Assembly: GCA_963920575.1 (NCBI GenBank)
Contig: OY986964.1
Location: 16,991,987-17,055,986, forward strand
Direction of reading: 5' to 3'
DNA length: 64,000 nucleotides
Source: Narthecium ossifragum
Taxonomy: Eukaryota > Streptophyta > Magnoliopsida > Dioscoreales > Nartheciaceae
Made by a program: the position numbers and the translations under genes. The stretch's first letter is position 1. Each line of letters starts with the position of its first letter. This document shows, one piece after another, positions 10,637 to 21,889 of this stretch. The notes beneath the pieces were generated by a model. It did no database searches. It was not told the origin of the DNA and was given only the letters and a program-made list of their open reading frames with translations.

Positions 10637-12646
10637 CGGGTAGGAGTGAGCACTAAGCTCAGCAGGGACACTACACTACGACGCTCACAAGGGAGGGAAC
10701 ACAACAGTGTCGCCCTTAAGCAAGACTTGAGTGTGCAGCAAGGGTCCCATAACCCTGCGCCGGTGCCCCTGAAGGGCGGCCTCAAGCATGGTCTTCCAGC
10801 CGAACTGGTCACATGCTGGGATTGCCCTTAGCGAGACAGGAAACCACACTGCCGTCTCACTAGCAGGCACCCGACACTGCTAGGCTGGCAACCACACCGC
10901 TGGGTAGGCACCTCTTCCCCCCAAGAGACAATGATCCGGACACCGGTTTGCACCCACAACGTCTGGCTCGAGGCCGACACGACCTCTAAACATCAAACAA
11001 CATGTATTCAGGTCAAACTAACCCTATCATCCAAACGACTGAATACTACAAATCGAGTCCTGGACCAAGCTACCCGCGACGGTCCTAGAGCTAGATCCGG
11101 ACTACCCAAAAGCCCCGGATCGGCGGTCAACCCACCGCCAGCGTCCTACACAGATGCAACTAATGCACAACACAATGCATGATATGGACATGCGCAGGAT
11201 ATTACCGATAAAACATGCAACAATATGGGATGATATATCGAACACGGTCTGGGCACGGCACTCTGCCGGCCCTGGGTGGTGAGCAGGTAAATAAGGTCTA
11301 AGGAGCTGTTGCAGTGGTACCACCACCAACTGCCAGCAGTCCACCACAGCACCTGCACCGGGAAGGAACCCCGCAAACAACAGCTTACAGATATAACAGA
11401 TAAAGCCCTCGGCGCACGTCGGCATGCAAGGCTAGGAAAAGCTGTAGGGCTACCCCCCCGTTTGTTCTAAACATCCCGGGAGTCATCACTTCCCCGGTTC
11501 ACCACTGCCCTATTATAGGGCTAACATGCTTAAACATATGTACAAGGTATTAAGACAGTAGAGAAAACGATACATGCAAAGCCCCGCGAGCAAAACAAGG
11601 CAAATCCCTCTCTCTGCCATAGTCGGATCGATCCCTCCCCCAAGGGAGGATCGATCCCTCTAATGGCAGAGAGCAAGCTCTCTCTATCGTGCCGAGTCTG
11701 ATCGATCCGTCCTTCCAGGACGATCGATCCGACTCACGATAGGGAACGCTCCATGCCATCCAAGGCATCGGGATCGATCGCCCTCACCCGGGGCCGATCG
11801 ATCCTGCTCGGGTTCAGCATGCCCAACAAGGAGAAATACCGCCGGTTGGGTTCTCCGACAAGCCGACGGTGAGAAATATCGCCGGAAAACTCCACCAAAT
11901 CCCACTAAAACCTAGGATCTAGTAGTACGAAGCATCATGAATCCAAAACCGGTGGAAATACTACAATCTAACATGTATACAATAAGTTCTAAGCATAAGA
12001 ACATCGACAGCCGGAAAAACTTCCAGAAAACCCAAAGACAGGAGGTAGGAATCCCTACCGGAGCAAGAGCAGCTTCAATCCCAGCTGCTAGGCCTTGGAT
12101 CGTCCATGAACTCCTCGAAATCCAGGAATTCTCAGCCCAAGAATCCTGTTTTCCAAAGAGATCTGAGGAAGAAGGTTCTGTTTCTTTTATAGGCAAACGA
12201 ACCGACTTAGCAGGATTGAACCGTCCAAGGAGACCGATCGATCCAACTAAGAGAGCGATCGATCCAGCCAATGAGACCGATCGATCCATCCAAGGGAACG
12301 ATCGATCCAACCAAGAGACCGATCGATCCTTCTCCGAGTCCGATCGATCCGTCCCACGAGACCAATCGATCCTTCTCAACGATCCACGTTCCTATCAAAG
12401 ACCGATCGATCCCTCTAGCAAGGAAGGATCGATCCGTCTCTCGCAGGAAGCTGGACTTGGGTTAAGACTTAAACCCAAGCCCGGATCTTTCGATCCCGGG
12501 TCCCACTAACCATTCTAGCCCAACAAAACCACAAACATGGTCAGTGTGTACACACGCGAGTGTGAAACAAGCCGACAAGGCGCAATTTACCAAATTGCCC
12601 TTGCGGTCCACGACGAGCCACAGGAGTAGAGGGACGGGTCATCACA

Positions 12647-14156
12647 GTGAACCTAGATTTCTTAGGAACGACTTGAGTTGGGCTAATCCATTTAGAATCC
12701 GAAATAGGGTATATTATCCCTGAATCTAAGAGTTTAATTACTTCTTTCTTTACAACATCGTTCATAAGAGGGTTGAGGCGACGTTGCATCTCCCTTACAC
12801 ATTTGGTTTCATCCTCTAGGAGTATGCGATGCATGCAAATCGAAGAATCGATGCCTTTAAGATCACCAATGGACCATCCTATAGCTCTTTTATGCAATTT
12901 AAGAATCTCAAGTAATTGACACTCTTGATCAGTGGTTAACACAGAAGAGATAATTACTGAAAGAGTACACTCAAGTCCAAGGAAGGCATATTTCAAATTG
13001 GAAGGCAACGTTTTTAACTCCAAAGATGGTGGTGCAAACAAAGACGATATAGCTGGAATTGAGGAAGTAGGAGGTAAGGGCTCAATGAGAGGTTCTTTCC
13101 ATGAAATGCCGCAAAAATCAGTAACCAAATCAAGATCATTAAAATCCTTTAAAACCTCTTCATGTTCAGGCTTAAAAACCGCCGACAACCCATTCAAATC
13201 ACTATTCTTATCACTCACAACCTGCAAAACTACCTCTTTATTCAGAGAATCTTCATGCAAATCAGACAAATGTTGTTCAAAAACATCATCCTCAATCACA
13301 ATAGACACATCACCACTATTCAATAATAATAATGCAGGCATTGTATCATCAACACAACTATTCACTTCATCCTCATTGACTAATGCATTAATCATAAAAC
13401 AATCATCATCATACGCATGATTCTTTGAGGCATGAAAAATATTTAAACGCAATTCTATGTTACCAAACGTGATTGTAATGAAACCATCTCTACAATTAGT
13501 ACAATCATTGGTCGTAGCTAAGAAGGGTCGACCAAGAATTATAGGGACAGATTTCCTAGCTTGAACTCCTGGTTCCATGTCTAGAACTACAAAATCAACC
13601 AAGAATACACACTGATCAACCTTAACCAAAACATCTTCAAGGATTCCTCTTGGGGTCTTAATTGATCGATTGGCTAATTGCAGAGTCATAGCTGTTGGTT
13701 TTAGTTCTCTTATGCCAAACTTCGAATATAAAGAATAGGGCATGAGATTAACACTTGCTCCCAAATCTAATAAAGCTCCATCAATAGTGTGATTTCCTAT
13801 AATGCATGAGATTGTGGGGGTTCCATGATCTTTAAGCTTCGGGGGAAGATCACAGCGAAGGATTGAGCTAACTTGTTCAGTCAAGAAAATCTTCTTAGAA
13901 ACATGAGATCGAGATTGGCTTTTATGAGTGCAAAGATCCTTGAGGAATTTAGCATAGGATGGAATTTGTTTAATAGCATCAAGAAGAGGAAGGTTAAGGT
14001 GAACTTTCTTAAACACATCCATCATGTCATCTAATTTTGAATTCCTGGATGGAGTGGAAGTCGGATCTACCAAAGCTTAAGGAAAAGGAACCTTAGGAAC
14101 ATTATCGAGGGATTTGGTTCTTTCTCATGAGATGATATCATATTCGGTGATGCATG
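12647..14156 (-). pseudogene. Athila-A pol, part 1: protease and N-terminal RT
   Basis: A minus-strand frame runs from about 14085 to the Tekay-1 insertion point. It contains the conserved pre-protease region (DAIKQIPSYAKFLKDLC), the aspartic protease site LLDLGASVNLMPYSLY (near 13780) and ILGRPFLATT, then the RT lead-in RAIGWSIGDLKGI and DSKWISPTQVVPKKS, where it is cut. The RT continues at 1513. A TAA that probably replaces CAA near 14078 separates it from upstream gag-linker sequence. Confidence 0.85.
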
Positions 14157-15935
14157 TCAGTTATCAATAGAATCATGAAGAGTCGAATGTGGAGTGTCAG
14201 ATGATGAATTAGGTTCTTTTGATGCATGTGAATCATTGTCTAATGATGTATGAGATTGTGACGCATGTAAATCTTGATTACATGTGGGTTCCTCCAGTTT
14301 TTCAATATTAACAAAAGTTTTACCACTTCGAAGGGTTGTCACGGCTTGTACATGTTCATGAGATGAATCTACATGATGTTGGCCTTTGGGATTGGGAATG
14401 GGTTGACAAGGTAGTTACCCATCTTCTCTCCTAGAAAAAGCATTAGCCAACTGACCCAATTGGGCTTCTATCTTCGCTAGAGTTTGAGAATGAGAATGCA
14501 CTAATTGGGTTAACTCATCGTTGTTTGGACTTTGATTTGGTTGCTGTGGAGAAAGAGATGATTGATTTTGATGTCCTTGACTCTGAGGAGGTACATATGA
14601 TTTATGCCCCCAAGGTTGAGATGATTGAGCTTGGAAAGGCCGATATGAAGGCCGGAATGGCGGAGTTTGGCCTTGAGAATTTGTAGGATATGACGTTTGA
14701 AACTTGGAAGGATAACTTGGAGTTTGAGCACCCATGGATGGCCTTGAATTAAAAGAAGTTGGTTGTTGACTAGGTGTTCTCCAAGAAAAATTTGGATGGT
14801 CTCTCAAACCAGGATTGTATGTATTGGAATAAGAATCGTAAGCTGGTTTGGTTTGACCATAAACCGCATTTATATGTTTCTGTACTAACTTCGGATAATG
14901 GTATGCTAAATGGCAGTCAGTAACATCATGATCAGGAGCAGAACACAAAAAACAGAGTTCCCCAAAAGATGAAAGCATAGGCGGAATAGAAGAATCAACC
15001 TGATTTGTCGTTTGGGTAAGAACTTGATCAAGTTTCCTACTTAATGCATCAACTTGTTGAGCAAGATGGGTTGACTCATTTAGTTCTAGGATTCCTCTAG
15101 GATTAGATTGGGTTGAAGGTCCGTGATTATTCCTAGAGGAAGTGGCATGATGTTGAGAGTTTTCAGCAAGCCTCTCAAAGAGCCTCCAAGAATCGTCAAG
15201 AGGATTGGTAATGAAGACTCCACCACATGCAGCGTCTATCGTCAACTGATGTTTTTCCTTAAGACCTTTATAAAAATGTTCTACTATGGCTCATTGAGGA
15301 AACTGATGATGGGGGTATTTCCTAAGGAGCTCTCTATAACGGACCCAAGCCTCATGGAATGCTTCATCTTCAGCTTGTCTAAATGAAGAAATCTCATGAC
15401 GAAGATCACTAGTTTTAGTAATCGGAAAGAATTTTTCAAAAAATTGGGCTTGTAATTGAGGCCAAGTAGTGATGGATCGAGGTTCTAGAAAAGTGAGCCA
15501 ATGTTTGGCTTTACCTTCAAGAGTAAAAGGGAATAATTTGAGTCGCCAAGCATCTTCGGTAAAATTATTGACTCTCACTGTAGAACTAATCAAAATGAAC
15601 TCCTCGATATGATTGTATGGATCTTCATGAGATAGTCCGTGGAAGGTTGGTAAAGATTGTAGAAATTGTGGTTTAATTTCATAGTGGGCTGCCCCAATCA
15701 CCGGAGGTTGAATGCAGGAATTGGAAGTGAATGAAGTTGGAACATAAAAATCTTTCATGGGCCTACGACCTTGATCCTCAGGTTGGTTCGGATTTACATT
15801 GGGTTCAGGATTGTCATCAGGGTTATCCATGATTGAATGAGTAGGAGAAGAAATTGAAGGTTTATGCGATGCACCACAAGAAGAAAAAAATTCTTTCAAC
15901 ATAAGAGAAAGATATGGGTCCTTATCATCATTCAT
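14157..15935 (-). pseudogene. Athila-A gag
   Basis: Minus-strand reading gives a start near 15935 (MNDDKDPYLS), capsid wording LQSLPTFHGLSHEDPYNHIEEF, KHWLTFLEP and SEFFPITKTSD-like text, a stop near 15290 (HHQFPQ then TGA where TGG is expected), and then HFYKGL, TIDAACGG and a CX2C-containing linker (FLCSAPDHDVTDC). The end is rich in Q, S and P. A TAA near 14412 and further stops break the join to protease. The architecture matches the gag of Athila-B, but the sequence is clearly different. Confidence 0.82.
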
Positions 15936-16140
15936 TCACACATCACAAAGATCAACCATGGTTTAGAAATACAAACAGTGCACTCTCGATGATGTGTTTA
16001 TTGGCGATCGCTCCCTCACCGCTCGGACGGATGCTCCGACGCTCTTCCCATAATGATCACAACAATATATGGAAATAATAGTATTGGAACTATTTTTGAT
16101 CTTTTATATAATGAAAGACGGTAAACAACTAATTAAGCAA
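15936..16140 (-). other. Athila-A leader
   Basis: This is AT-rich sequence between the primer site and gag, on the minus strand. It holds no convincing ORF and fits an untranslated leader. Confidence 0.5.
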
Positions 16141-16156
16141 GAAAGCAATGGCGCCA
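16141..16156 (-). other. Athila-A primer binding site
   Basis: On the minus strand TGGCGCCATTGCTTTC follows six bases after the LTR end (CTATCA then AAATTT). Athila-B has TGGCGCCGTTGCCAGGG at the matching place. The A at the CG position fits CpG decay. A tRNA-Asp primer is likely from the family pattern but was not checked. Confidence 0.65.
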
Positions 16157-19100
16157 AAATTTTGATAGAACTTGAAAAGTGTCGTGGCTTAACAAGTCTA
16201 ACCAAAATTACTATAATTTTTTGTGCTCTACTTTAGCTACAAAGGAACTAGTACATAGCAGAGAGTCCGAGTCGAATCCACAGAGACTAAGGTGATTGAA
16301 ATTGAACGCTTAGCAAATCTCCTACCAATGAGTTGGGAAAAGATTACGGTTTGATATTAAACTAAATTTATACTAAAGGGTTTATGAATACGAGATAAGA
16401 GACCACATGATTCTTAATCAATAACCAAGGTTCTAACATGTATTCCTATGATCAGGGCACGTCAAGCACGATGAATCGCTTGCCTAAAAGTTGATAAGTG
16501 AATGGCTAGATCCCCTTACCACTCAACAAGTTCTGGTTAGGATTCCTTGTTGACAAGAATAATTACTTAAAGAGTCAGTGACCGAATGATTAGTTACGTT
16601 TACTACTAATGAACCCTCTTATCGGGATGAATTCATCGCAAATACAAGTACGGATATGGATTTAGGTATAAGATCAAGATGGTTTAGCATCTTGAGGACC
16701 AAAACTACAAAGGTAGGATGTACGAAGGATTAGAGATAGAACATAGTGGGACTAGCACTACTATAGTGGTTCTAGCACTATACAATCCCTAATTACGAAG
16801 AAGATTTCATCTAAGATACCATGGGACTAGCATGGTCCTCTTATTTAAATGAATCCAATCCAAGCTCTAGCATACACAAGCTCCGGAATCAAGTGCAAAT
16901 GAGAACAATTCATACACCCAGCAAGAAATCGACACCAAGGTATAGAAGAAATAGAAATTAATCCATATAAGCCAATCAACAATATAGACAAGCCCTAGAT
17001 CTAAGAAATCCCTAGTAAAAACCCTAGTTACATCATAAGAATCTCATGGCTAGGGTTTTAGCTACTCATCTTTAGGGGTCGATCCATAGATGAAAGTTGA
17101 TGAAGTCCTTCCGCCATGGATCTCCTCCAAAGAATCTTCAAAGAAACGTTCCAAAGAAAGACAGGAAAACTCTCCCCCGAAAAAGGTCCAGGAAAAGCCC
17201 CCTAAAATCCCTAAAAATTGACTATTTATAGCCTAGGAAAACATTGTCTCACGGATTAGATCTGAGCCGTTGATCTTCTTTTCTGGCTACAAAGGATCGA
17301 TTCCTCCAAGGAATAGGATCGATCGGGCTATCTTCAATTGCTGGTGACGCCTCGTGAAGGATCGATCGCCCCGTGAAGGATCGATCCGACTAATCGAGTA
17401 GGATCGATCTTGCTATTGTTGTCTTGTTACGTCCCGTGGATGATCAATCCATCCTTTGAAGGAAGATCGATCCTTTTATGTTTGTTCTTTGCCTAGTTGT
17501 TGGTCGAGTAGGATCGATCCCTCCAATAGAGGAAGATTGATCCACTACAAGAAAATAGGCTTTTAGTGACAACATTTGTCGTCACTAATATCATTAATCT
17601 CGTCACAGAAAGTCTTTAGTGACAACATTCATCCCGTCGCCTATGCCTCCGTGGCTGAAAGTTTTTGTGACAACCTTATTGTATCGTCACAAAAGCCGTA
17701 TTTTTAGTGACGAGATACCTTGTCACTAAAACATCTTTTTCAGTGACGATTTCGCTTGTCACAAATGATTATCTTTTGTGACGTCTGATATTGTCACAAC
17801 AGAAAACTTTGTTGTAACTGAATAATTAAATATTATTTATTTAAGTTATATTTAGGATATTTTTACACCCTTATAGTGACAAGCTTGGTTGTCACTGAAT
17901 CCTTTTGTTGTGACAATTAAATGTGTCGTCACTAAAGGCATTTTCAGTGACAATTATAAAAACCTTAACCTGTCACTACTAGTATTGCTTGTGACAATAA
18001 TTTCTATTTAAAGGTGTCACAGAAAATAACATTATATGAAGACAAATTTGTTGTCACATATCCCTGTTTTTTAGTGAGAACTTCTTTGTCACTGAGATTC
18101 TTGCTGAAACTAATTTTTGTTTCAGCAATTTCAATTTCAAATAAAATTCATATTTTCCAATAAATTGGCAAGTAAATTTCATAGAATTTAAATTCGAATA
18201 TTCCATACATAACACAATGTGTTAAAGTTCATACATAGAAAATGTCTAAAAAGAGTATATTTGAAATTTTCCACCATTACAGAAAGTTCTAAAACAATCC
18301 TTCAAGATTTCTTCCATGCCAATTCCTTTGCATTGATCCATCGAACAACTTCTTAGGTGCTCTGTAGAAAAGGACAAGGGAAATAAAGAGCATAAGCATC
18401 TAGAAACATAGATATAATGTAATTGAGCTACTATATATGCCACATGTATATTAATTTTAACTCTTCAACATGAAGTTTCATCTTTAATCACAATTTAAAA
18501 ATTTTAAGATTCAATTTAAGAAATCGAACATACATAGTTTCCCTTGTATTTGGACGTTTTCCAATAATACAAACAATTAATCACCTGTATATGTAATAGT
18601 CAAGAGTACAAACACCATCTTATTGCATGAATATAAGATATCCTTGAATGAAGGTCAAGAGTATAGCACCATCTTTAGCTCCTATAAAAAGAAACTGAGA
18701 GCAGTAAGGAATAAAACATGTAAGTTACAAAGCTCGTTCAAATTACTCTAGCATTTGTTGGGATCCAGGGAGCACAAGTCTATCAAACAAGTGCAACTGG
18801 GAGTAGGAGAAGAGAGAAACCCATACCTCTAAAGAGTTTCTAGCAAGATTAGAAAAATAAGCATGAGTATTGAGAAGTGCAGGAGTATTGAGAAGTGACA
18901 AGTGCAGGAGTATTGAGAACAATGAAATGCACACCAATAATGACAAGCTACAGGAGATAAAGCAACAATAAGACAAGTGCAGGAGTATTGAGAAGTGACA
19001 TTCAAGCTAAAAACTGTGAACTAGACCACAAAGTTTAAATCATTAAGAAGTCTTCCAAAAAAAAAATCACATGCATGTTAACTGACAAAAAGATAGCCAA

Positions 19101-20130
19101 GATTTGCTTAGTCATCCTGTCAGTAAAAAAAAATTCAGCAACATTATTAATTCAGCAATCAACATAAATCTCAACAAGTTTAGTAGTGAAGGAGCAGTAA
19201 AAAAATGTTACAAAATAGATTTGTATGCTAGATACCCTCATGCCATCTTGAGAGGATAAGAGCATAAAAATTCAACAAGATATTTCTACCTCAGTCAGCC
19301 ACCCCAATCATTGTAGCAAGAAACAGTTAAAATAAAACACAATTTTAAACCACATGATAGCTTATCTCACAGCTCCTGTGAGTCAAGAGTAAGGGTAAAG
19401 GGTACAGAAATATCTGCCAGCAATTGAAGAGGGATTTAGGAGGGCCTAGAATAGACTATGACACCTCAAACATGTGTGTGTATCTTTCTAATGACTCAAG
19501 AAATTAGAGACTCATCCAGTATTTATCCAAAATTAACATCCTTATGTAGTCAAAGATATCTGCTACGGTGCTCTCAGTTATGGCGGTCATTGTGTATGTA
19601 TTTCCACTGCTAGTTTGCCCCTAAGCAACTGTGCTTGCTGCGGCATTATACTAAATTTCACAATTTAGTAGTCTCTGACTGAGAAATAAGAAAATAGACA
19701 GTGAAAGACGATTGAACTTACAATTAATACTGCTCCCAACTAAAAGAGCAACTTCATTGGCTCCCTCCGATTCTCATACACTTGTTTGGTAGTGCACTCA
19801 CATGCTTCATCGTGGGATTTTAGAGATGAAGTGGGCCAAGAGTGGAGATCTGATAGCTGGCAGGCGGTGGCGCCGGATGGGTTCCTCCTCGGAGCGGTGG
19901 TTCTCTACATCAAGCACCTCCCAAGCAATCAAACAGACACAAATATGCATGAAAGTTTCAATTATAGAAGTGCACTGTCACTGATTATGTTAAAAAAAGT
20001 TACAGCAAGTATTACCAATCAAACAGTCTGAAACAAAGGAGCCAATGAGACTCTTAAAACCCAAACAATAGATCTATGATAATGAAAGATACCATTTATG
20101 AACTTACAGATATACAGTAATACCTTGCAG

Positions 20131-20203
20131 GTATGTATAACATCATTCATTCATGCATATCCACAATGTATGTATAACATCATTCATTCATGCATATCCA
20201 CAA
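20131..20203. repeat. 37 bp tandem direct repeat inside the CACTA element
   Basis: Two copies of a unit beginning GTATGTATAACATCATTC stand head to tail (20131-20167 and 20168-20203), with a partial third copy near 20333-20360. Another short direct repeat (GCAGGAGTATTGAGA, three copies) lies at 18878-18990. Confidence 0.7.
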
Positions 20204-20979
20204 AGAATTGGTGATATTGTTTTCCTCACCATATCAAATGAAAACAATGAAAAATAGAAACGATAAATTGACTTATTGAAGATAAAGATATATAACTTGA
20301 AAAAGGAAATAAAAGAAGAAACTTTGCATGTGTACATTCATTCATGCAAATCCACAAAGAACTGGTGAACGTGTTCAATATAAAGAAGAAATCCTTCCAC
20401 GAGATTGCCCACAAAAGCCATTGAAACTAGTGAATAAAAGCACGCCACCGCATTCCCTGCCACAAAAAAGCTACACCAAAACGACACCATAAGAAAACCC
20501 CATAAACACTCCAAGAAAAAAACCACTCTGTCTCTGTGCAAAAACCTCTCTTTTGTGGCTTTTTAAAAAAACGAAGAAGCTTAATTGACTATTTGAATGT
20601 ATGAGAAGTCTTATATTGCTTGGATTTGGAACCCAGCAATGTCACAATCCATGCAAATTAAGCAGGTTCATTGCAAATTAAGAGATCCAAATCCATGCAA
20701 ATTAAGAGTTCCAAAGAATAGCCCACTCAACTTTTTTAAAAAAGGCAAAGAACCTGTGCATGTTATAACATGAATCTGCTTAATATGTGCAAGTTATGAG
20801 ATTGACAACATGATAACATGAAGACAAGTAGGATTAGAGTAAGGAATCTTCTAACATATTTAGAAACACCACTAGTAATAACACTGCCAATTAAGTTGGG
20901 AAAAGTTCTAATTAAAGTCCCAAAGATGGGATTTTTAGGCGAACCGAGAGGCCATTCCTCTAATCTCTCACAACATATT

Positions 20980-21151
20980 GATGCCCTTCTACTTCTGCTG
21001 ATCGCCACCACCCACCCATGCAAACTCTTCCCAGCACTCTCCATCGCAGACCAAGACGCTGCTCCGCCTCCAGAGCATCCTCGAGTACCCGCCGACCCTC
21101 GCCGGATGGAACAACTACACTGACCCCCACTACCTCCTTCCCTCTGTCTGA
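20980..21151 (+). pseudogene. Captured 5' exon piece of an LRR receptor-like kinase
   Basis: The plus strand reads a signal-peptide-like hydrophobic run (LLLLLIATTHPCK) and then, after a one-base shift, SQTKTLLRLQSILEYPPTL followed by AGWNNYTD and a stop at 21149. This resembles the N-terminal start of plant LRR receptor-like kinases, which have an S-Q-T-LLRLQ block, a Y-P pair and a W-N-N-T-D block. The LRRs and kinase are absent. It lies inside the CACTA element, so I infer exon capture. The assignment rests on my memory of the motif only. Confidence 0.5.
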
Positions 21152-21889
21152 TTTTGATTTTGTCTCGGTGAACTGCTTTGGATACCAGGGGGAATGTACG
21201 CGGAGTCCGCCGAGCACGCCGCCGGAGTCCGCCGACCATTCACAACACACTTTGTCGGTAGAGAAGGGAGGAGAGGGGAGGTGAGGGGAGAGGAGACAAG
21301 AGACTTAGTTAGGGATTCAGATTCAGAGGGTTTATATTGGATTTTTTTTTCTAGTTTTTACTTTTACTAAAGGCTAGGCTATAGTGACAAGCAACTAGTT
21401 TTTTTTTCGTCACTAAATATTATTAGTGACAACAACTAATTTGTTGTCACTGAATATAAATTTTACTCCCACTAAATTAGCCATTTTTTTCCACCATGTT
21501 AGTTTTTAATTTTTAGTGGCGAGCATTAGTGACGACAAATAATTTTTGTCACTGTATATAAGGTTTTTAGTGACAACTAGAAAATCTCGTCGCTGAAAAA
21601 TCAGACAAATTGAGAGCAGTGACGACAAATTAATCTTGTCACTATAGGCCTATCTTTTGTGACAATAACTGCTATTGTCACTGAATGCTCGTCACTGTAG
21701 CCCATATTTTTTGTAGTCATCCTTCATGTATGAATTGCCCGAATATGCTTCTTTTAGCTCCAAAGTTGATCTAACTCGTAATAGGACCTGTTATACCTGA
21801 AATAGGATAAAAGTAGTCAGTGAAGCATTGTTCAGAGACCAACAAAACCAAATAAGACGGGTGTTTTGTGCACTTTTCAAGTATTTTCA

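Larger units (their letters stand above)
1520..12646 (-). mobile_element. Tekay-1: Ty3/gypsy chromovirus (Tekay/Del type), internally deleted
   Basis: LTRs of about 2.37 kb begin TGTCGCG/TGTCACGCCCCGACC and end in CACA on the plus strand. The right LTR is interrupted by solo LTR Tekay-2. The flanking 5-mers are GTGAT (1515-1519) and GTGAA (12647-12651), a target duplication with one change, and they split the RT of Athila-A. The interior of 3966 bp is on the minus strand and carries gag, protease, RT, integrase and a chromodomain-like C-terminus. Compared with Tekay-4 it lacks about 327 bp of gag and 618 bp covering RNase H. It is non-autonomous as it stands. Confidence 0.9.
7858..12646 (-). 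repeat. Tekay-1 5' LTR, interrupted by solo LTR Tekay-2
   Basis: Removing 8227-10636 and one 5 bp duplication leaves about 2374 bp, matching the 3' LTR. It starts TGTCACGCCCCGACCC and ends GGGTCATCACA. It repeats both GATCGATC clusters (11625-11805 and 12235-12440). The TATA box is at 12185-12193 on the minus strand. The 12,541-12,646 tail is also read as a spurious extension of the neighbouring Athila-A frame. Confidence 0.88.
17543..21718. mobile_element. Non-autonomous CACTA (En/Spm) DNA transposon
   Basis: The left end is CACTACAAGAAAATAGGC and the right end reads TTTTTTGTAGTC, giving inverted ends with one changed terminal base. Both sides carry the 3 bp duplication ATC (17540-17542 and 21719-21721), the size expected for CACTA elements. 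Subterminal zones (17560-18120 and 21370-21710) are packed with AGTGACAA/TTGTCACT in both directions, as expected for transposase-binding repeats. No transposase frame is visible in 4.2 kb, so it depends on another element. The interior holds a captured gene piece near 20980. Confidence 0.87.
1..21889 (-). mobile_element. Athila-A: Ty3/gypsy Athila-type retrotransposon, nested and interrupted
   Basis: The segments 1-1519, 12647-17542 and 21722-21889 read as one minus-strand element once Tekay-1 (1520-12646) and the CACTA transposon (17543-21718) are removed. From right to left it has a 5' LTR, a primer site, gag, protease, RT, RNase H and the start of integrase. Its 3' part lies beyond the left window edge. 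The RT wording (FLDGYSGYNQ, MPFGLCNAPATFQ) and protease DLGAS are typical of the Athila clade. It sits inside the Tekay-3 LTR, which resumes at 21890. Several frames are broken, so it is inactive. Confidence 0.85.
16163..21889 (-). repeat. Athila-A 5' LTR, interrupted by the CACTA transposon
   Basis: The LTR starts TGATAGAACTTGAAAAGT and ends ACTTTTCAAGTATTTTCA on the plus strand, so its ends carry an 11 bp inverted repeat besides TG/CA. Net length without the CACTA element is about 1.55 kb. A TATA box (CTATAAATAG on the minus strand) is at 17222-17231, with six GATCGATC sites upstream of it at 17290-17535. Confidence 0.8.

Noticed and set aside
11937..12509. 190-codon plus-strand ORF
   Set aside because: It is antisense to the LTR, runs through the GATCGATC array and has no family resemblance.
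19786..20031. 81-codon ORF in the CACTA element
   Set aside because: It could be a second captured fragment, but two overlapping frames are equally open and no motif is recognisable.
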